A stretch of 49,223 nt of DNA, taken from a virus. Position 1 is the stretch's first letter. The number at the start of each line of letters is the position of its first letter. The stretch lies in IMG/VR virus record IMGVR_UViG_3300008116_000261, positions 1 to 49,223 of that record; one strand, given 5' to 3'. Below the pieces are notes generated by a model that made no database searches, was not told where the DNA came from, and saw only the letters and a list, made by a program, of their open reading frames with translations. The position numbers and the translations under genes are program-made. Positions 17,438 through 25,571 of this stretch are shown piece by piece.

Positions 17438-18005
17438 AACCAAGTTGTTTTAATTTATTAATAACTGATTGTATTTCTCCGTCTTTTACCTCTAATGCTA
17501 TTCCTCCTTTGGCGGCAAATGCTTCTAGATTGGAAGGCTTATCGTCTATTAATATAGCATTTTCATTTGCAAAATCCGACTTAGCATCTCCAAATCTAAA
17601 TAAGACTTCAGGAGCAGGTACTAGGTTTTCTTTTACCCATAATCTTTTACCAAGTCTTGAGCTATTGTCTTGGGATGGTGAAGTTAATAATTTTGGTCCA
17701 TATGGCTGTATAAAGTTCCACAACTCTCTACCATTTGGCATCCATTCCATCTCTGACCAGAATTCTAATCCGATATGCTGATCTATAAACTTCCAAAACT
17801 CTTCTGTTCCTTCTAGTTTATCGAAATGTTTAGGTCTTGTTACTTGAGCAATTGTTGCTTTTGAATAGTACTTTGGACCTTCTTGTTGTAATAATGTAAC
17901 AAATCTCTTTTCAAAGTCTGTTAATACTCCATCCATGTCACAGTATATCTGATACTTTGGCATGAAGTCTGATTCTTCTAGTAATAAGTCTGCTAGTTTT
18001 CCCAT
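17418..18005 (-). CDS. HAD-superfamily phosphatase, 5'-nucleotidase-like
   Basis: The 195-residue protein has the HAD motifs: motif I DMDGVLTDF at 23-31 (nucleophile D23, acid D25), motif II within KLLTSPS near 104-110, and motif IV in LIDDKPSNL near 151-159. The small cap and overall plan resemble deoxyribonucleotidase (NT5C)-type phage enzymes that dephosphorylate nucleoside monophosphates; the substrate is not shown. The first 14 residues before the fold (GKLADLLLEESD) resemble the charged leaders of neighbouring proteins and include LLEE. It is cytoplasmic, with no signal peptide. Confidence 0.85.
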   Translation of the reverse strand: MGKLADLLLEESDFMPKYQIYCDMDGVLTDFEKRFVTLLQQEGPKYYSKATIAQVTRPKHFDKLEGTEEFWKFIDQHIGLEFWSEMEWMPNGRELWNFIQPYGPKLLTSPSQDNSSRLGKRLWVKENLVPAPEVLFRFGDAKSDFANENAILIDDKPSNLEAFAAKGGIALEVKDGEIQSVINKLKQLGYGRELT

Positions 18006-18017
18006 AACCTTTTTATT

Positions 18018-20741
18018 TTATAATGATTGCTGTATTCCTATAGCTGGCATTCTTTCACGCCATAGTCTTAATATTTTTTGCTTTTGTCTTGGACCTAATT
18101 CTTGTGCATCTAAATATGTATTAACTACATCTGCGAAAGGTTTTCTTTCTTTTTTAGCTCTGAATAGTAGTCCTTGTAAATTTGCATCTATTTCTTTTGC
18201 TAGATGAAAGTATTGATTTCTTCTTGATTTTCTTTTGTTAATCCATCTTCTCTTTTCCAAATCATCTTCCATTCCTTTATTAGGATTAGATGTAGGACCT
18301 CCTATATTATGTGTAAGATGTTCGATTTCATGTCTTACAATATCTTTTAGAGTCATAGAAATTTCTTCCCAACCCTGCGGTAACATCTCTTCGTCGATAT
18401 CTATATCAATTCGAATAAAATCTCCTTTCTTATCCGTACCTGCTCCTGTTGTGTCGATAACTTCCATTTTTTCTGTTTCGAAAGTTAATTCTAGAGTTGC
18501 TTCTACATCAAATTTTCCACCTAATGCTTCGTATGTTTTCTTAAACTGTACTCCATCTTCCCCTGAATCTATTGCTTCTTTCCAAGCTCTAAATACATCT
18601 GAAGAGACCATATTTGATAACTTGTCGTATTTACCTTCTGCCATAACCTCTTTATTATTATTTTTTAAACCGTCTTCCCAGTTTCTAAATGTAATATTTC
18701 CTTTTAAATAAGCTTCTTTTTCTATTTCCTGTAAGTAATCGTCTTCATTTGTATTGGTAGTAGCTGCTAATCCTTCAAGTCTTCCTTCCATGTTTTGCAT
18801 ATGGTGAATCATTTCATGAGAGAATGATCTACAAACATCTTTAGGATGTCTTCCCATTACGAAAAGAACTACTTCTTGCTTGGTTGGATCATAGTAAGCT
18901 GTTTTACCAAAGAAGTCGCTAGCTTCATTTTTATCATATCTTATCTTTACTTCCGGTAGTGGTTGAATGTTCATACCTTGATCTAACATATATTCTATAA
19001 GTGATCCTATGTACGGAGTGTAATTAAACTTTTCCTGTTCTGCTGCTTCTGGTAAATGTTTTTGATACGGTGTTTGATCAAAGCTTACATCTGAGTATGT
19101 TTTAATATAGATGTTAATTCTATCTTGATTAAATACAACTGTGTACTTATCCGAGTCAACTGTCTGTTTTAAGTCATTAAAAAGGTGTAGTAGTTCTGCT
19201 CTATCTTTTGCTGGGATTGCTCCTCCTGGTTGAATAGGAGTTCCGGATGATCCTTCTTTTATTACTTTTTTCTCGGTATTCTTCGGAAAGAAGCTTTCAA
19301 AAACTCCATCTACTGCTGTTAGCATTTTATCTTCTACTGAATCTTCTTGCTGTGGTGCTATAAGATCTACGATTGTTTGTTTATCTTCTTTTGATACTAC
19401 TTTTGGAATCCATTTACCCTGTAGTAAGAACTTTTCTGACTTCCTAATATCTGTTGCTGAGAATTTATCATCTTCTTTATTTGTGATAACAGGTAATTCT
19501 TTTACTTCTACGTTCTTATATTCACCTTTTTGTTTTCTCTTTTCTATTCCAGAGAATTTACCCATTTCATCAGCCATAGCTCCTGTAATAATATTTGTTA
19601 CTTTGTCTTGATTTGCATCAATCCATTCATAAGTATCTAATATAGGAGTTACTTTACTAATTACAATCTCCATTGGCACGTTTATGTATTTAGCATAAAT
19701 TTCCCAAATAGCTTTTGATTGTTCTGCTGTAATTTTTACACCTTCTCTGATTTTAGGTCCGATGAATATTACAATTTTATCTGCTTTAGTAGAAAGGAAT
19801 TTAGCATTCTCAAAGTGAGCAAGGTGTGGTGGTTTAAATCCTCCAGCATAAAGTGCTACTACTTCTGATCCATCGTCTAAAGCTTCTGAAAGTGTTTGTG
19901 CTACTTTTTCAAGTGCATCTTCTTTTCCCTTTCCTTTTGCTGTTCCTACTTCTCCTGATTTAACAGATACCATTGATTTGAATATACCTGCTATTCTGTT
20001 TTTAGATCTAGCATTTGTAAGTTTCTTAGCAACATCATCTAATAGGTCTTCAAAAGAACCGTCTATATTAAATCCTTGAAATAATATCTTGATAGTACCC
20101 CAAGCTGTTGTTGACCATACTTCTTCTCTTGATATTTCTCTAAATCCGTCTAATTGTACTTTTCTTAAAGACAGTTTTACCGATGATAGGTTAAATTCAA
20201 ACTCTTCTCCTTTTTTTAATTTAGGTACATTTGAAATACCCATTCTTCTAAATACGTCTTGTGGGTCTTGCTCAAGTAAGATTACTTTTGCTAATCCTAT
20301 TAATAGTCCTTGCTTTTCAGCTGGTAAATCTAGGAAAGATCCTTTAAAGGCATGTTCTTCTTCTGTAAGAGCTATTATATTATCAACCTGAATGTATTGA
20401 TCTTCTTTTCCTACAATTGGATAAAGTACTGAGATTAATTCTCCTGAGTTATAGTATCTTCTTCCGGTATATTTTTCTGATTTGAAAGGTACAATTACGT
20501 TTTGCGGTAAAGCTAAAGCTGCATCGATAAGTCTTTGTTTAACTTCTCTCTTATCGTCTCCTTCAAACCATACAATGATGTCTAGGTCTCCAAAGTCTGT
20601 TTTTGTACCTGCTTTAACAGATCCTGATAGAGAAGCTTTCTTGAAGCCTGGTATTTTACTTAGAACTTCTTCTACGTATTTGTTGAATGTATTATGTACA
20701 TCCCCTCTTTCGATTCTATTTCCTCCTGCTACTCCTGACAT
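18018..20741 (-). CDS. 907-residue fusion: nucleotidyltransferase, NMNAT-like domain, two HEXXH domains
   Basis: Four modules are visible. Module 1 (about 1-260) is a pol-beta-type nucleotidyltransferase: G40-S41, DLD at 52-54 and a third acid near D120. Module 2 (about 292-455) is a cytidylyltransferase/NMNAT-like Rossmann domain: AGGFKPPHLAHF at 299-310, where HLAH replaces HxGH, and FSATDIR at 427-433. Module 3 (about 500-690) contains SHEMIHHMQN at 641-650 (HEXXH). Module 4 (about 700-907) contains VRHEIEHLTHN at 802-812 (HEXXH). Linkers carry (L/I/M)xE: LSE 284-286, IKE 494-496, MAE 700-702. Zinc-metallopeptidase and nucleotidyl-transfer chemistry are family expectations, not shown. The gene abuts the second NTase gene by 1 nt. 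Confidence 0.8.
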   Translation of the reverse strand: MSGVAGGNRIERGDVHNTFNKYVEEVLSKIPGFKKASLSGSVKAGTKTDFGDLDIIVWFEGDDKREVKQRLIDAALALPQNVIVPFKSEKYTGRRYYNSGELISVLYPIVGKEDQYIQVDNIIALTEEEHAFKGSFLDLPAEKQGLLIGLAKVILLEQDPQDVFRRMGISNVPKLKKGEEFEFNLSSVKLSLRKVQLDGFREISREEVWSTTAWGTIKILFQGFNIDGSFEDLLDDVAKKLTNARSKNRIAGIFKSMVSVKSGEVGTAKGKGKEDALEKVAQTLSEALDDGSEVVALYAGGFKPPHLAHFENAKFLSTKADKIVIFIGPKIREGVKITAEQSKAIWEIYAKYINVPMEIVISKVTPILDTYEWIDANQDKVTNIITGAMADEMGKFSGIEKRKQKGEYKNVEVKELPVITNKEDDKFSATDIRKSEKFLLQGKWIPKVVSKEDKQTIVDLIAPQQEDSVEDKMLTAVDGVFESFFPKNTEKKVIKEGSSGTPIQPGGAIPAKDRAELLHLFNDLKQTVDSDKYTVVFNQDRINIYIKTYSDVSFDQTPYQKHLPEAAEQEKFNYTPYIGSLIEYMLDQGMNIQPLPEVKIRYDKNEASDFFGKTAYYDPTKQEVVLFVMGRHPKDVCRSFSHEMIHHMQNMEGRLEGLAATTNTNEDDYLQEIEKEAYLKGNITFRNWEDGLKNNNKEVMAEGKYDKLSNMVSSDVFRAWKEAIDSGEDGVQFKKTYEALGGKFDVEATLELTFETEKMEVIDTTGAGTDKKGDFIRIDIDIDEEMLPQGWEEISMTLKDIVRHEIEHLTHNIGGPTSNPNKGMEDDLEKRRWINKRKSRRNQYFHLAKEIDANLQGLLFRAKKERKPFADVVNTYLDAQELGPRQKQKILRLWRERMPAIGIQQSL

Positions 20742-20742
20742 A

Positions 20743-21651
20743 TTATACTTTATATTGTGTTAAGTTTGAATTATCTGGTAGGAATTTACCTTTTAATCCT
20801 AATCTTTCTTGATTTTCTATCCAATAAGACTGTAAGTCTTCCGGTATATCTGCTCTAGTACTATCTAATATTTTTAAATAAGTATCATAAACAGCGTGCA
20901 AATCCTGCGGAGATAACCCTGCTTCTAATGCTTCTGTTAATTTAAAATAGTCTCCTATTGTATCTCTATCTAAATTTAAACCATATTCCTTATTCAAAAG
21001 ATCTATTGCTTGTTGCGGTTGATTTGCTACAATCTCTTGTGATTCTTTATCTTTTACTCCATAGTTATGAGAGAATGTATATCCTTTCTGAGAGAATAAA
21101 GATACAAGTAATTGTGTTCTATGTAACCCTTTTACGTTTCCTGAGTATGTAGCCGAATGATATGCAAACTGTAACCAATCTACATCTCCTACATTTACAT
21201 CTATTTGAACGTTTTGTCCTACTGCTTCTTTATTTTCATCGTATTGAGGAAATAGTAAGAATAAAGCTCCTGCTGAGGATCCTTTTACATCTGCTATAAT
21301 TTCTGTATCAGCTTCTGCAATCTTTTGTGCTACTGCTACAATAACAGCTCTTTTCATTAACTGATCATCAGAAGAAGTTCTAGCTCTTTTTTTAAATCCT
21401 ACAAATAGGTCTTGAACGTGTTTCTGATCTAATCCCCAATCCTCTAAATTATCAAAGGATGACCCGGCAAGTGCTAGGTCAATATCCCCTGAATAATCTT
21501 TTTTCCCTACAGATCCTAAGGTCTTCATTTCTCTGAAGAATGGTTCTGCTTTTGGAAATATTTGTTTGAACTGTTTAAAAAACTCTAATAGAGTTGGTTT
21601 AATATGCTCTTTTTTTATCGGTGCTGTACTATCGAATACGTTTCCTCCCAT
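20743..21651 (-). CDS. Nucleotidyltransferase-fold protein
   Basis: The 302-residue protein has LGSVGKKDYSGDIDLAL at about 46-62 (GS...DID) with a third acid in VQIDVNVGDVDW near 148-159. This gives the complete acidic triad of a pol-beta-like nucleotidyltransferase. The C-terminal half (DRDTIGDYFKLTEALEAG...) is helical, as in tRNA-nucleotidyl or poly(A)-type enzymes, but the substrate cannot be told. It starts a unit with two AT-rich boxes upstream and is followed without a gap by the 907-residue protein that has another NTase domain. Confidence 0.75.
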   Translation of the reverse strand: MGGNVFDSTAPIKKEHIKPTLLEFFKQFKQIFPKAEPFFREMKTLGSVGKKDYSGDIDLALAGSSFDNLEDWGLDQKHVQDLFVGFKKRARTSSDDQLMKRAVIVAVAQKIAEADTEIIADVKGSSAGALFLLFPQYDENKEAVGQNVQIDVNVGDVDWLQFAYHSATYSGNVKGLHRTQLLVSLFSQKGYTFSHNYGVKDKESQEIVANQPQQAIDLLNKEYGLNLDRDTIGDYFKLTEALEAGLSPQDLHAVYDTYLKILDSTRADIPEDLQSYWIENQERLGLKGKFLPDNSNLTQYKV

Positions 21652-21664
21652 TATACTTTCTATT

Positions 21665-21720
21665 TACCTAAAGATATGAATATTCTTTTAAATATCCAAC
21701 GATTATATTAAATAAATAGT
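21665..21720 (-). promoter_or_regulatory. Two AT-rich boxes before the NTase gene
   Basis: The 70-nt gap holds AATAAATAGT at 21711-21720 and TACCTAAAGATA at 21665-21676 (plus strand), 14 nt from the ATG. The pairing of both motif types is the same as at 14813-14856. Confidence 0.4.
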
Positions 21721-21721
21721 A

Positions 21722-22504
21722 CTAAAGTTTGATAGTAATTGGATACGAAGTGAATTTAGGCTCTGTTGTCGGATTCTCTATTTCATACAATTTATAGATT
21801 AATTTGAATAATTCAAAGTTTTTTTCTATATCATCTACTACTTTTAACTCCCATCCTTTACCCTGTATCTTTTTACCGCTCTTATCCTCTCCTCGAGTTG
21901 AAGCTTTCAACCAAAGAATAGCTGTTCTATCAATCTTAATACCTTTTGTTTCTTCAATCGACTTAGCATAAGCTGCAAGCTGTAAGTCGTATGATTTATG
22001 TAAACTGTTAGATGTTTTAAAGTCAATTAGCCAATTCTCTCCATTCATCTTAACAACTAAATCGGCAGTACCAGCATACTTATGTGTATCTGAGTAAGTA
22101 AATTCTTCTGTAAATACTAATTCAGGTTTTGCTACATCCCAGAATTCTTTAAATTTAAGAACCATTCCCCATACCAGTTCATTATAACGGGCATTACCGT
22201 ATTCATCCATCCATTGAACTTCTTTTCCTTCTAATAACTCTTCAATTGCATTGTGGGTTTGAGTACCTTCATCTCCAGCTCTTCTCATAATGATATCGGC
22301 ATTATGTCCTACGTCTTTAATCCAGTTTTCGAAGAACTTATTCTTTGGCATGTACTGTAAGATTGAAGTAACTGAAGGATAAAATACTCCTTCTGATCGT
22401 TGATAAACCCTCCTATCTAAAAAATTAATCTGCTTTAATTCAGGTTTAAAGTCTAACCTTTTTTTGGCATGTTCTGATAGAACATTTTGTCCTTTTTGTA
22501 TCAT
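21722..22504 (-). CDS. PD-(D/E)XK nuclease, RecB/Cas4-like fold
   Basis: The ATG at 22504 is chosen, giving 260 residues and leaving one base after the primase stop; the longer reading starts with TTG inside the primase. Motifs: GTQTHNAIEELLEG at 80-93 with His84, GTAD at 145-148, LIDFKTS at 159-165 with the catalytic D161 and K163, and the QLAAYA helix at 175-180. This is the nuclease core of RecB-, Cas4- and phage exonuclease-type proteins acting on DNA ends or recombination intermediates. It probably forms a replication/repair pair with the primase just upstream. Confidence 0.88.
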   Translation of the reverse strand: MIQKGQNVLSEHAKKRLDFKPELKQINFLDRRVYQRSEGVFYPSVTSILQYMPKNKFFENWIKDVGHNADIIMRRAGDEGTQTHNAIEELLEGKEVQWMDEYGNARYNELVWGMVLKFKEFWDVAKPELVFTEEFTYSDTHKYAGTADLVVKMNGENWLIDFKTSNSLHKSYDLQLAAYAKSIEETKGIKIDRTAILWLKASTRGEDKSGKKIQGKGWELKVVDDIEKNFELFKLIYKLYEIENPTTEPKFTSYPITIKL

Positions 22505-22505
22505 A

Positions 22506-23426
22506 TTATGATAGTTTGTAGCGGAGTAACTTTCCGAAGTCCATTTCCTCTGCCTGTTGTACATAACGAGTGAAGCCTGCAAAGCCCATATCGCTTGGAT
22601 CCTTATCTTGCATATCTACTAGATATACTTTCTTTCCCATATTCAGAAACTGTTCTGTATATGAGAGTGCTTTTTTAAATGCATCCCTGTCTAGGGCTAC
22701 GTATATATCTTGAACCTGACTTGATACTATCTTTTTTATCAAAGATTTTGATAAAGACTTACCAAGTATTGGTACTGCGTTTCTTTTTACTGCTATTGCA
22801 TCAAATACCCCTTCTACCAGGACTATGGGCTGTGACCAATTAATTAAGTTCTCAAACCCTATTATGTCTTTAGAGCACTCTGGATTTCTATATTTGTGGT
22901 AAGCATCTTCAAATGTTCTTCCTACAAAGAAGTTTAATTGGTTATTCTCGTTATATGATGGAATAATTACTCTACCGGCATATTCTCCTGATGTACAGTA
23001 TCCGATGTTGTATTTTAGGAAGTCTCTGTCGGTAAAACCTCTTTTATAAAGGTATCTCCTTACTTTATTTGCTATAATAGATGTAGTTGATGCTGTATAA
23101 AGTGCTTGAAACTCTTTAGGAAGTTCTACAGAAGTTGTAGGAGCATACCCTACCTCTTCTCCTTTTCTTACATATTTAAGTATTTCATATGCTTGTTCGG
23201 CAGGTACTTGTAACTGCTTAAGTAAAGACTTAATTGTACGTCCTTTAAACCCACATACCCAGCATTCGAAAGGATTCTCTCCTTTTTCATTGGTATGCAT
23301 GTTTACCTCTAGCTTTGGCTTATGGTGATTGCATTTAGGGCAAGTAAAAGCGTAGTTCTCTCTTGCTCTCTTATGAGATTTACCTAAGACATTCTCTATA
23401 AACCCTAATAATATATTACTACTCAT
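22506..23426 (-). CDS. 61: DNA primase, DnaG/gp61-type (zinc finger plus TOPRIM)
   Basis: The 306-residue protein has an N-terminal zinc-binding region with C29, C32, H34/H35, C55 and C58 (CPKCNHH...CWVCGF). The TOPRIM domain has VLVEGVFDAIA at 202-212 (E205), ALDRDA at 244-249 and DKDPSD at 274-279. In T4 gp61 makes RNA primers with helicase gp41. It is shorter than bacterial DnaG and lacks a helicase-interaction domain. Transcription probably starts in the gap 23427-23458, after the terminator. No helicase gene is in the window. Confidence 0.92.
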   Translation of the reverse strand: MSSNILLGFIENVLGKSHKRARENYAFTCPKCNHHKPKLEVNMHTNEKGENPFECWVCGFKGRTIKSLLKQLQVPAEQAYEILKYVRKGEEVGYAPTTSVELPKEFQALYTASTTSIIANKVRRYLYKRGFTDRDFLKYNIGYCTSGEYAGRVIIPSYNENNQLNFFVGRTFEDAYHKYRNPECSKDIIGFENLINWSQPIVLVEGVFDAIAVKRNAVPILGKSLSKSLIKKIVSSQVQDIYVALDRDAFKKALSYTEQFLNMGKKVYLVDMQDKDPSDMGFAGFTRYVQQAEEMDFGKLLRYKLS

Positions 23427-23458
23427 ATACGTACATAACCGATTGACATCTTAAGATA

Positions 23459-23490
23459 CGAAAAAAGACTTGAATAAACAAGCCTTTCTT
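23459..23490 (-). terminator. Rho-independent terminator before primase
   Basis: The minus strand reads AGGCTTG, a TTTATT loop, then CAAGTCT with one G-T pair (plus arms 23466-23472 and 23479-23485), followed by six Ts. It lies about 20 nt after the stop at 23508. Confidence 0.8.
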
Positions 23491-23507
23491 TAATTATTTT
23501 ATGTGTA

Positions 23508-24317
23508 CTACTTATCCCCTTTAAAAGAGGTTTTGAAGCTTCCTGTACCTCCTGCTTGGATAGGTGAAAAGCCTTGTGGTAAATTTTTATTGACATTATC
23601 TACTGCTTCTTGAACGGTTAGGTAAAGGTCTTTTAGAAATTCATTATAACCTTCAATATTGTATTTCTTGATAGCAGAAATATATGCTGCCATATTATCT
23701 AAATCAGTATGCAATGGCTGAGTGCTTTTCCCTAGTATTATTAAACCTATACCCACTACTAGTTCAGCTATTGCTTCTAATAGGCCTATATTTCCTTGTG
23801 TAGTTAGTAGCTTGTATGTTTCGTTTTTAAAAGAATTTTGCTTACCTGAGTATACGTCTAGTATGTTTTGTAACCCTACCTGTACTGTGTTGTAGCTTTC
23901 CTCATCAAGTCCTTGCTGAACTAGTTCATCTGTTCTTCGAAGAATAGCTTCCATAAACTGTCCTGTCATTGTAGGAAATTCTGTCCAACTCTTATAGTAT
24001 ACCTCTACTTTATTTGTATCATACGGTTCTTTTAGTAAGTGATGATTTACAGCTGGGTCTTTTGCATGTATAAGTTCGTGGGTGATTGATCTTTTTAAGT
24101 CCTCCATTGGAGTACGTCCTGTTAATCCCTGCCATATATTCATAAAGATATTGTCAAATGCAGGTATGTAGAACTTAGAGTTTATGTTAATTATATTATC
24201 TTCTAAGTTGGTTCCTTCTGTATCGTTTCGTTGAAAGTGAGCTGTTGAGTTGTTATCTACGTATGATAATGTAAAGGATACTTTACCTGGTGATCCGTCT
24301 AGCTTGTCCTGATTCAA
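23508..24317 (-). pseudogene. HEXXH metallopeptidase-like ORF, separated from its start by a frameshift
   Basis: The 269-codon frame contains SITHELIHAKD at about 77-87 (H80, E81, H84) and a later TEFPTM whose Glu could be the third zinc ligand. It also contains a hydrophobic helix LLEAIAELVVGIGLIILG. It has no ATG: the frame opens with TTG at 24317, and an in-frame TAG sits at 24327-24329. The leader-bearing ORF at 24283-24462 runs into it in the other frame. A +1 shift near 24317-24290 would join them into one protein of about 317 residues. It is either a frameshifted gene, a sequence error or a programmed shift. It ends at a terminator. Confidence 0.6.
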
Positions 24318-24462
24318 GGAAAGTACCTAGTATGTTTGCTACCTTATTAACTATAGCAGTATCGTTAGGTGTCAGGGCTAACCTTTTTTCAGCAATTATC
24401 TTAGCATTACTAGTTAGTCTATTCTCTACTAAAAATTTTTTTAAATCAAATGTATTTTCCAT
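24283..24462 (-). CDS. Leader-bearing 59-residue ORF, probable 5' part of the HEXXH gene
   Basis: An ATG at 24462 opens NTFDLKKFLVENRLTSNAKI, the shared leader. The frame ends 35 nt inside the next one at a TAA (24283-24285). The first 42 nt differ at only two positions from the start of the gene at 24487-25122, indicating recent duplication or exchange. After the leader it encodes TPNDTAIVNKVANILGTFL. It is most simply read as the N-terminus of the downstream HEXXH protein. Confidence 0.6.
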   Translation of the reverse strand: MENTFDLKKFLVENRLTSNAKIIAEKRLALTPNDTAIVNKVANILGTFLESGQARRITR

Positions 24463-24486
24463 GTTACTACCTACTTTAACCCTGTA

Positions 24487-25122
24487 CTATACTGGTTTTA
24501 ATTGCCCTTTTACTTTTGCTGCTATCTGCACTATTTCTACAGCTTTTACCCCTCCTAGAGCACCTTCAATACCCTTTAGTAATGTTGATCCTGGACCTAG
24601 TACGGTTCCTACGGCATTTCCTATTGCCATAGCTAGTATAGCTGCGTATATATACTTAGCTAGTACTAGTAATTTTTGCTCGTCTATTTTACCGTCTCCG
24701 GTTATCCAAAGTTTTTTAAGAAAGTTAGTTTTTTTAACTACCCATATAATAGTCTTTATATACAAATGTTCCCACTTATGTGTAAAATGCACTATTTTCT
24801 TAACAAAGGCAGGATCTTCAGGATTATCTTTACTTCTAAATAGTTTTGAAATTGTTCCTATTGCTTTTGCTATCCACTCTATTATTTTTGGAGCAGCTAA
24901 AAGTCCACTTCCTATTAATGCAACAACACTTTCGTTAAGTTCTTTTGGCTGTTCTTCTTCTGTGATTTCATCTAATGAATCTCCACCACTACTTAGTGCT
25001 GATAGTCCTGCTTTCATAGCAGCATCTAGTTCTGAATCTTCAGTATCAACTTCTAGTAACCTAGAGTTATTAGTTAATTTATTCTCTACTAAGAATTTTT
25101 TTAAATCAAATGTGTTTTCCAT
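24487..25122 (-). CDS. Leader-bearing protein with hydrophobic segments
   Basis: The 211-residue protein begins NTFDLKKFLVENKLTNNSRL, with LVE as a possible maturation site. Then comes an acidic stretch (about 25-64) and hydrophobic helices near 66-90 (VVALIGSGLLAAPKIIEWIA), 120-135 and 155-180 (YIYAAILAMAIGNAVGTVLG), joined by basic segments. A prohead leader on a membrane-type protein suggests a packaged protein that could act on the host membrane during entry, which is inference. It overlaps the kinase-like gene by 1 nt. Confidence 0.65.
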   Translation of the reverse strand: MENTFDLKKFLVENKLTNNSRLLEVDTEDSELDAAMKAGLSALSSGGDSLDEITEEEQPKELNESVVALIGSGLLAAPKIIEWIAKAIGTISKLFRSKDNPEDPAFVKKIVHFTHKWEHLYIKTIIWVVKKTNFLKKLWITGDGKIDEQKLLVLAKYIYAAILAMAIGNAVGTVLGPGSTLLKGIEGALGGVKAVEIVQIAAKVKGQLKPV

Positions 25123-25565
25123 TATACGTCTATTACTTTTATATTACCATAATACCTATCTTGCATTATGTTATCCATCTTAATTAAACCTCCCGGCCCT
25201 TCTAAGTCTGGATATATTCCTAACATTTCTGCTTCTTCTATTATATCATCAATTGGAACATCTTTTTCAGACCCTGTGAAAGGTTCTAGATTATCCATTG
25301 TGATAATTCCTAGTTTTGGATTTCTAACCTCTACGTCATATATGTATACGAAGTATTTAGTCTTTTGTCCTTTTATTTGTTGTGCATCTTCTAATTCTTC
25401 TGAATCAGTAGTTACTTTTTTTACTCTATCTCCTACTAAAAATACTGCTCCGTAATCTCCTTCTCCTAAATACTCTCCTCCTTGATCAACGATATCGTTA
25501 ACAAGTTCTTGGTATTCTTGAGAGGGTGTAATTACCTCCTTTAGTATGTTATAAAGGCTAATCAC
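25122..25565 (-). CDS. Compact protein-kinase-like protein, catalytic Asp not visible
   Basis: The 147-residue ORF starts with GTG (MISLYNILKEV...). YLGEGDYGAVF at 32-42 looks like a glycine-rich loop, VKK at 48-50 supplies the candidate lysine, and GIITMDNLEPF resembles a hinge. KMDNIMQDRYYGNIKVIDV at 129-147 resembles the catalytic-loop Asn plus the DFG-type metal site, and the protein ends there. The usual catalytic-loop Asp (HxDxxxxN) is not evident, so it may be a pseudokinase or a degenerate fold. It lies in a run of small accessory genes. Confidence 0.55.
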   Translation of the reverse strand: MISLYNILKEVITPSQEYQELVNDIVDQGGEYLGEGDYGAVFLVGDRVKKVTTDSEELEDAQQIKGQKTKYFVYIYDVEVRNPKLGIITMDNLEPFTGSEKDVPIDDIIEEAEMLGIYPDLEGPGGLIKMDNIMQDRYYGNIKVIDV

Positions 25566-25571
25566 TTATTC

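Noticed and set aside
22505-22582. N-terminal extension of the PD-(D/E)XK nuclease
   Set aside because: It begins with TTG inside the primase; the ATG at 22504 directly follows the primase stop.
24290-25183. 297-residue plus-strand ORF
   Set aside because: It is antisense to two leader-bearing genes with recognisable protein motifs; its composition is the mirror of AT-rich coding and no motif is visible.
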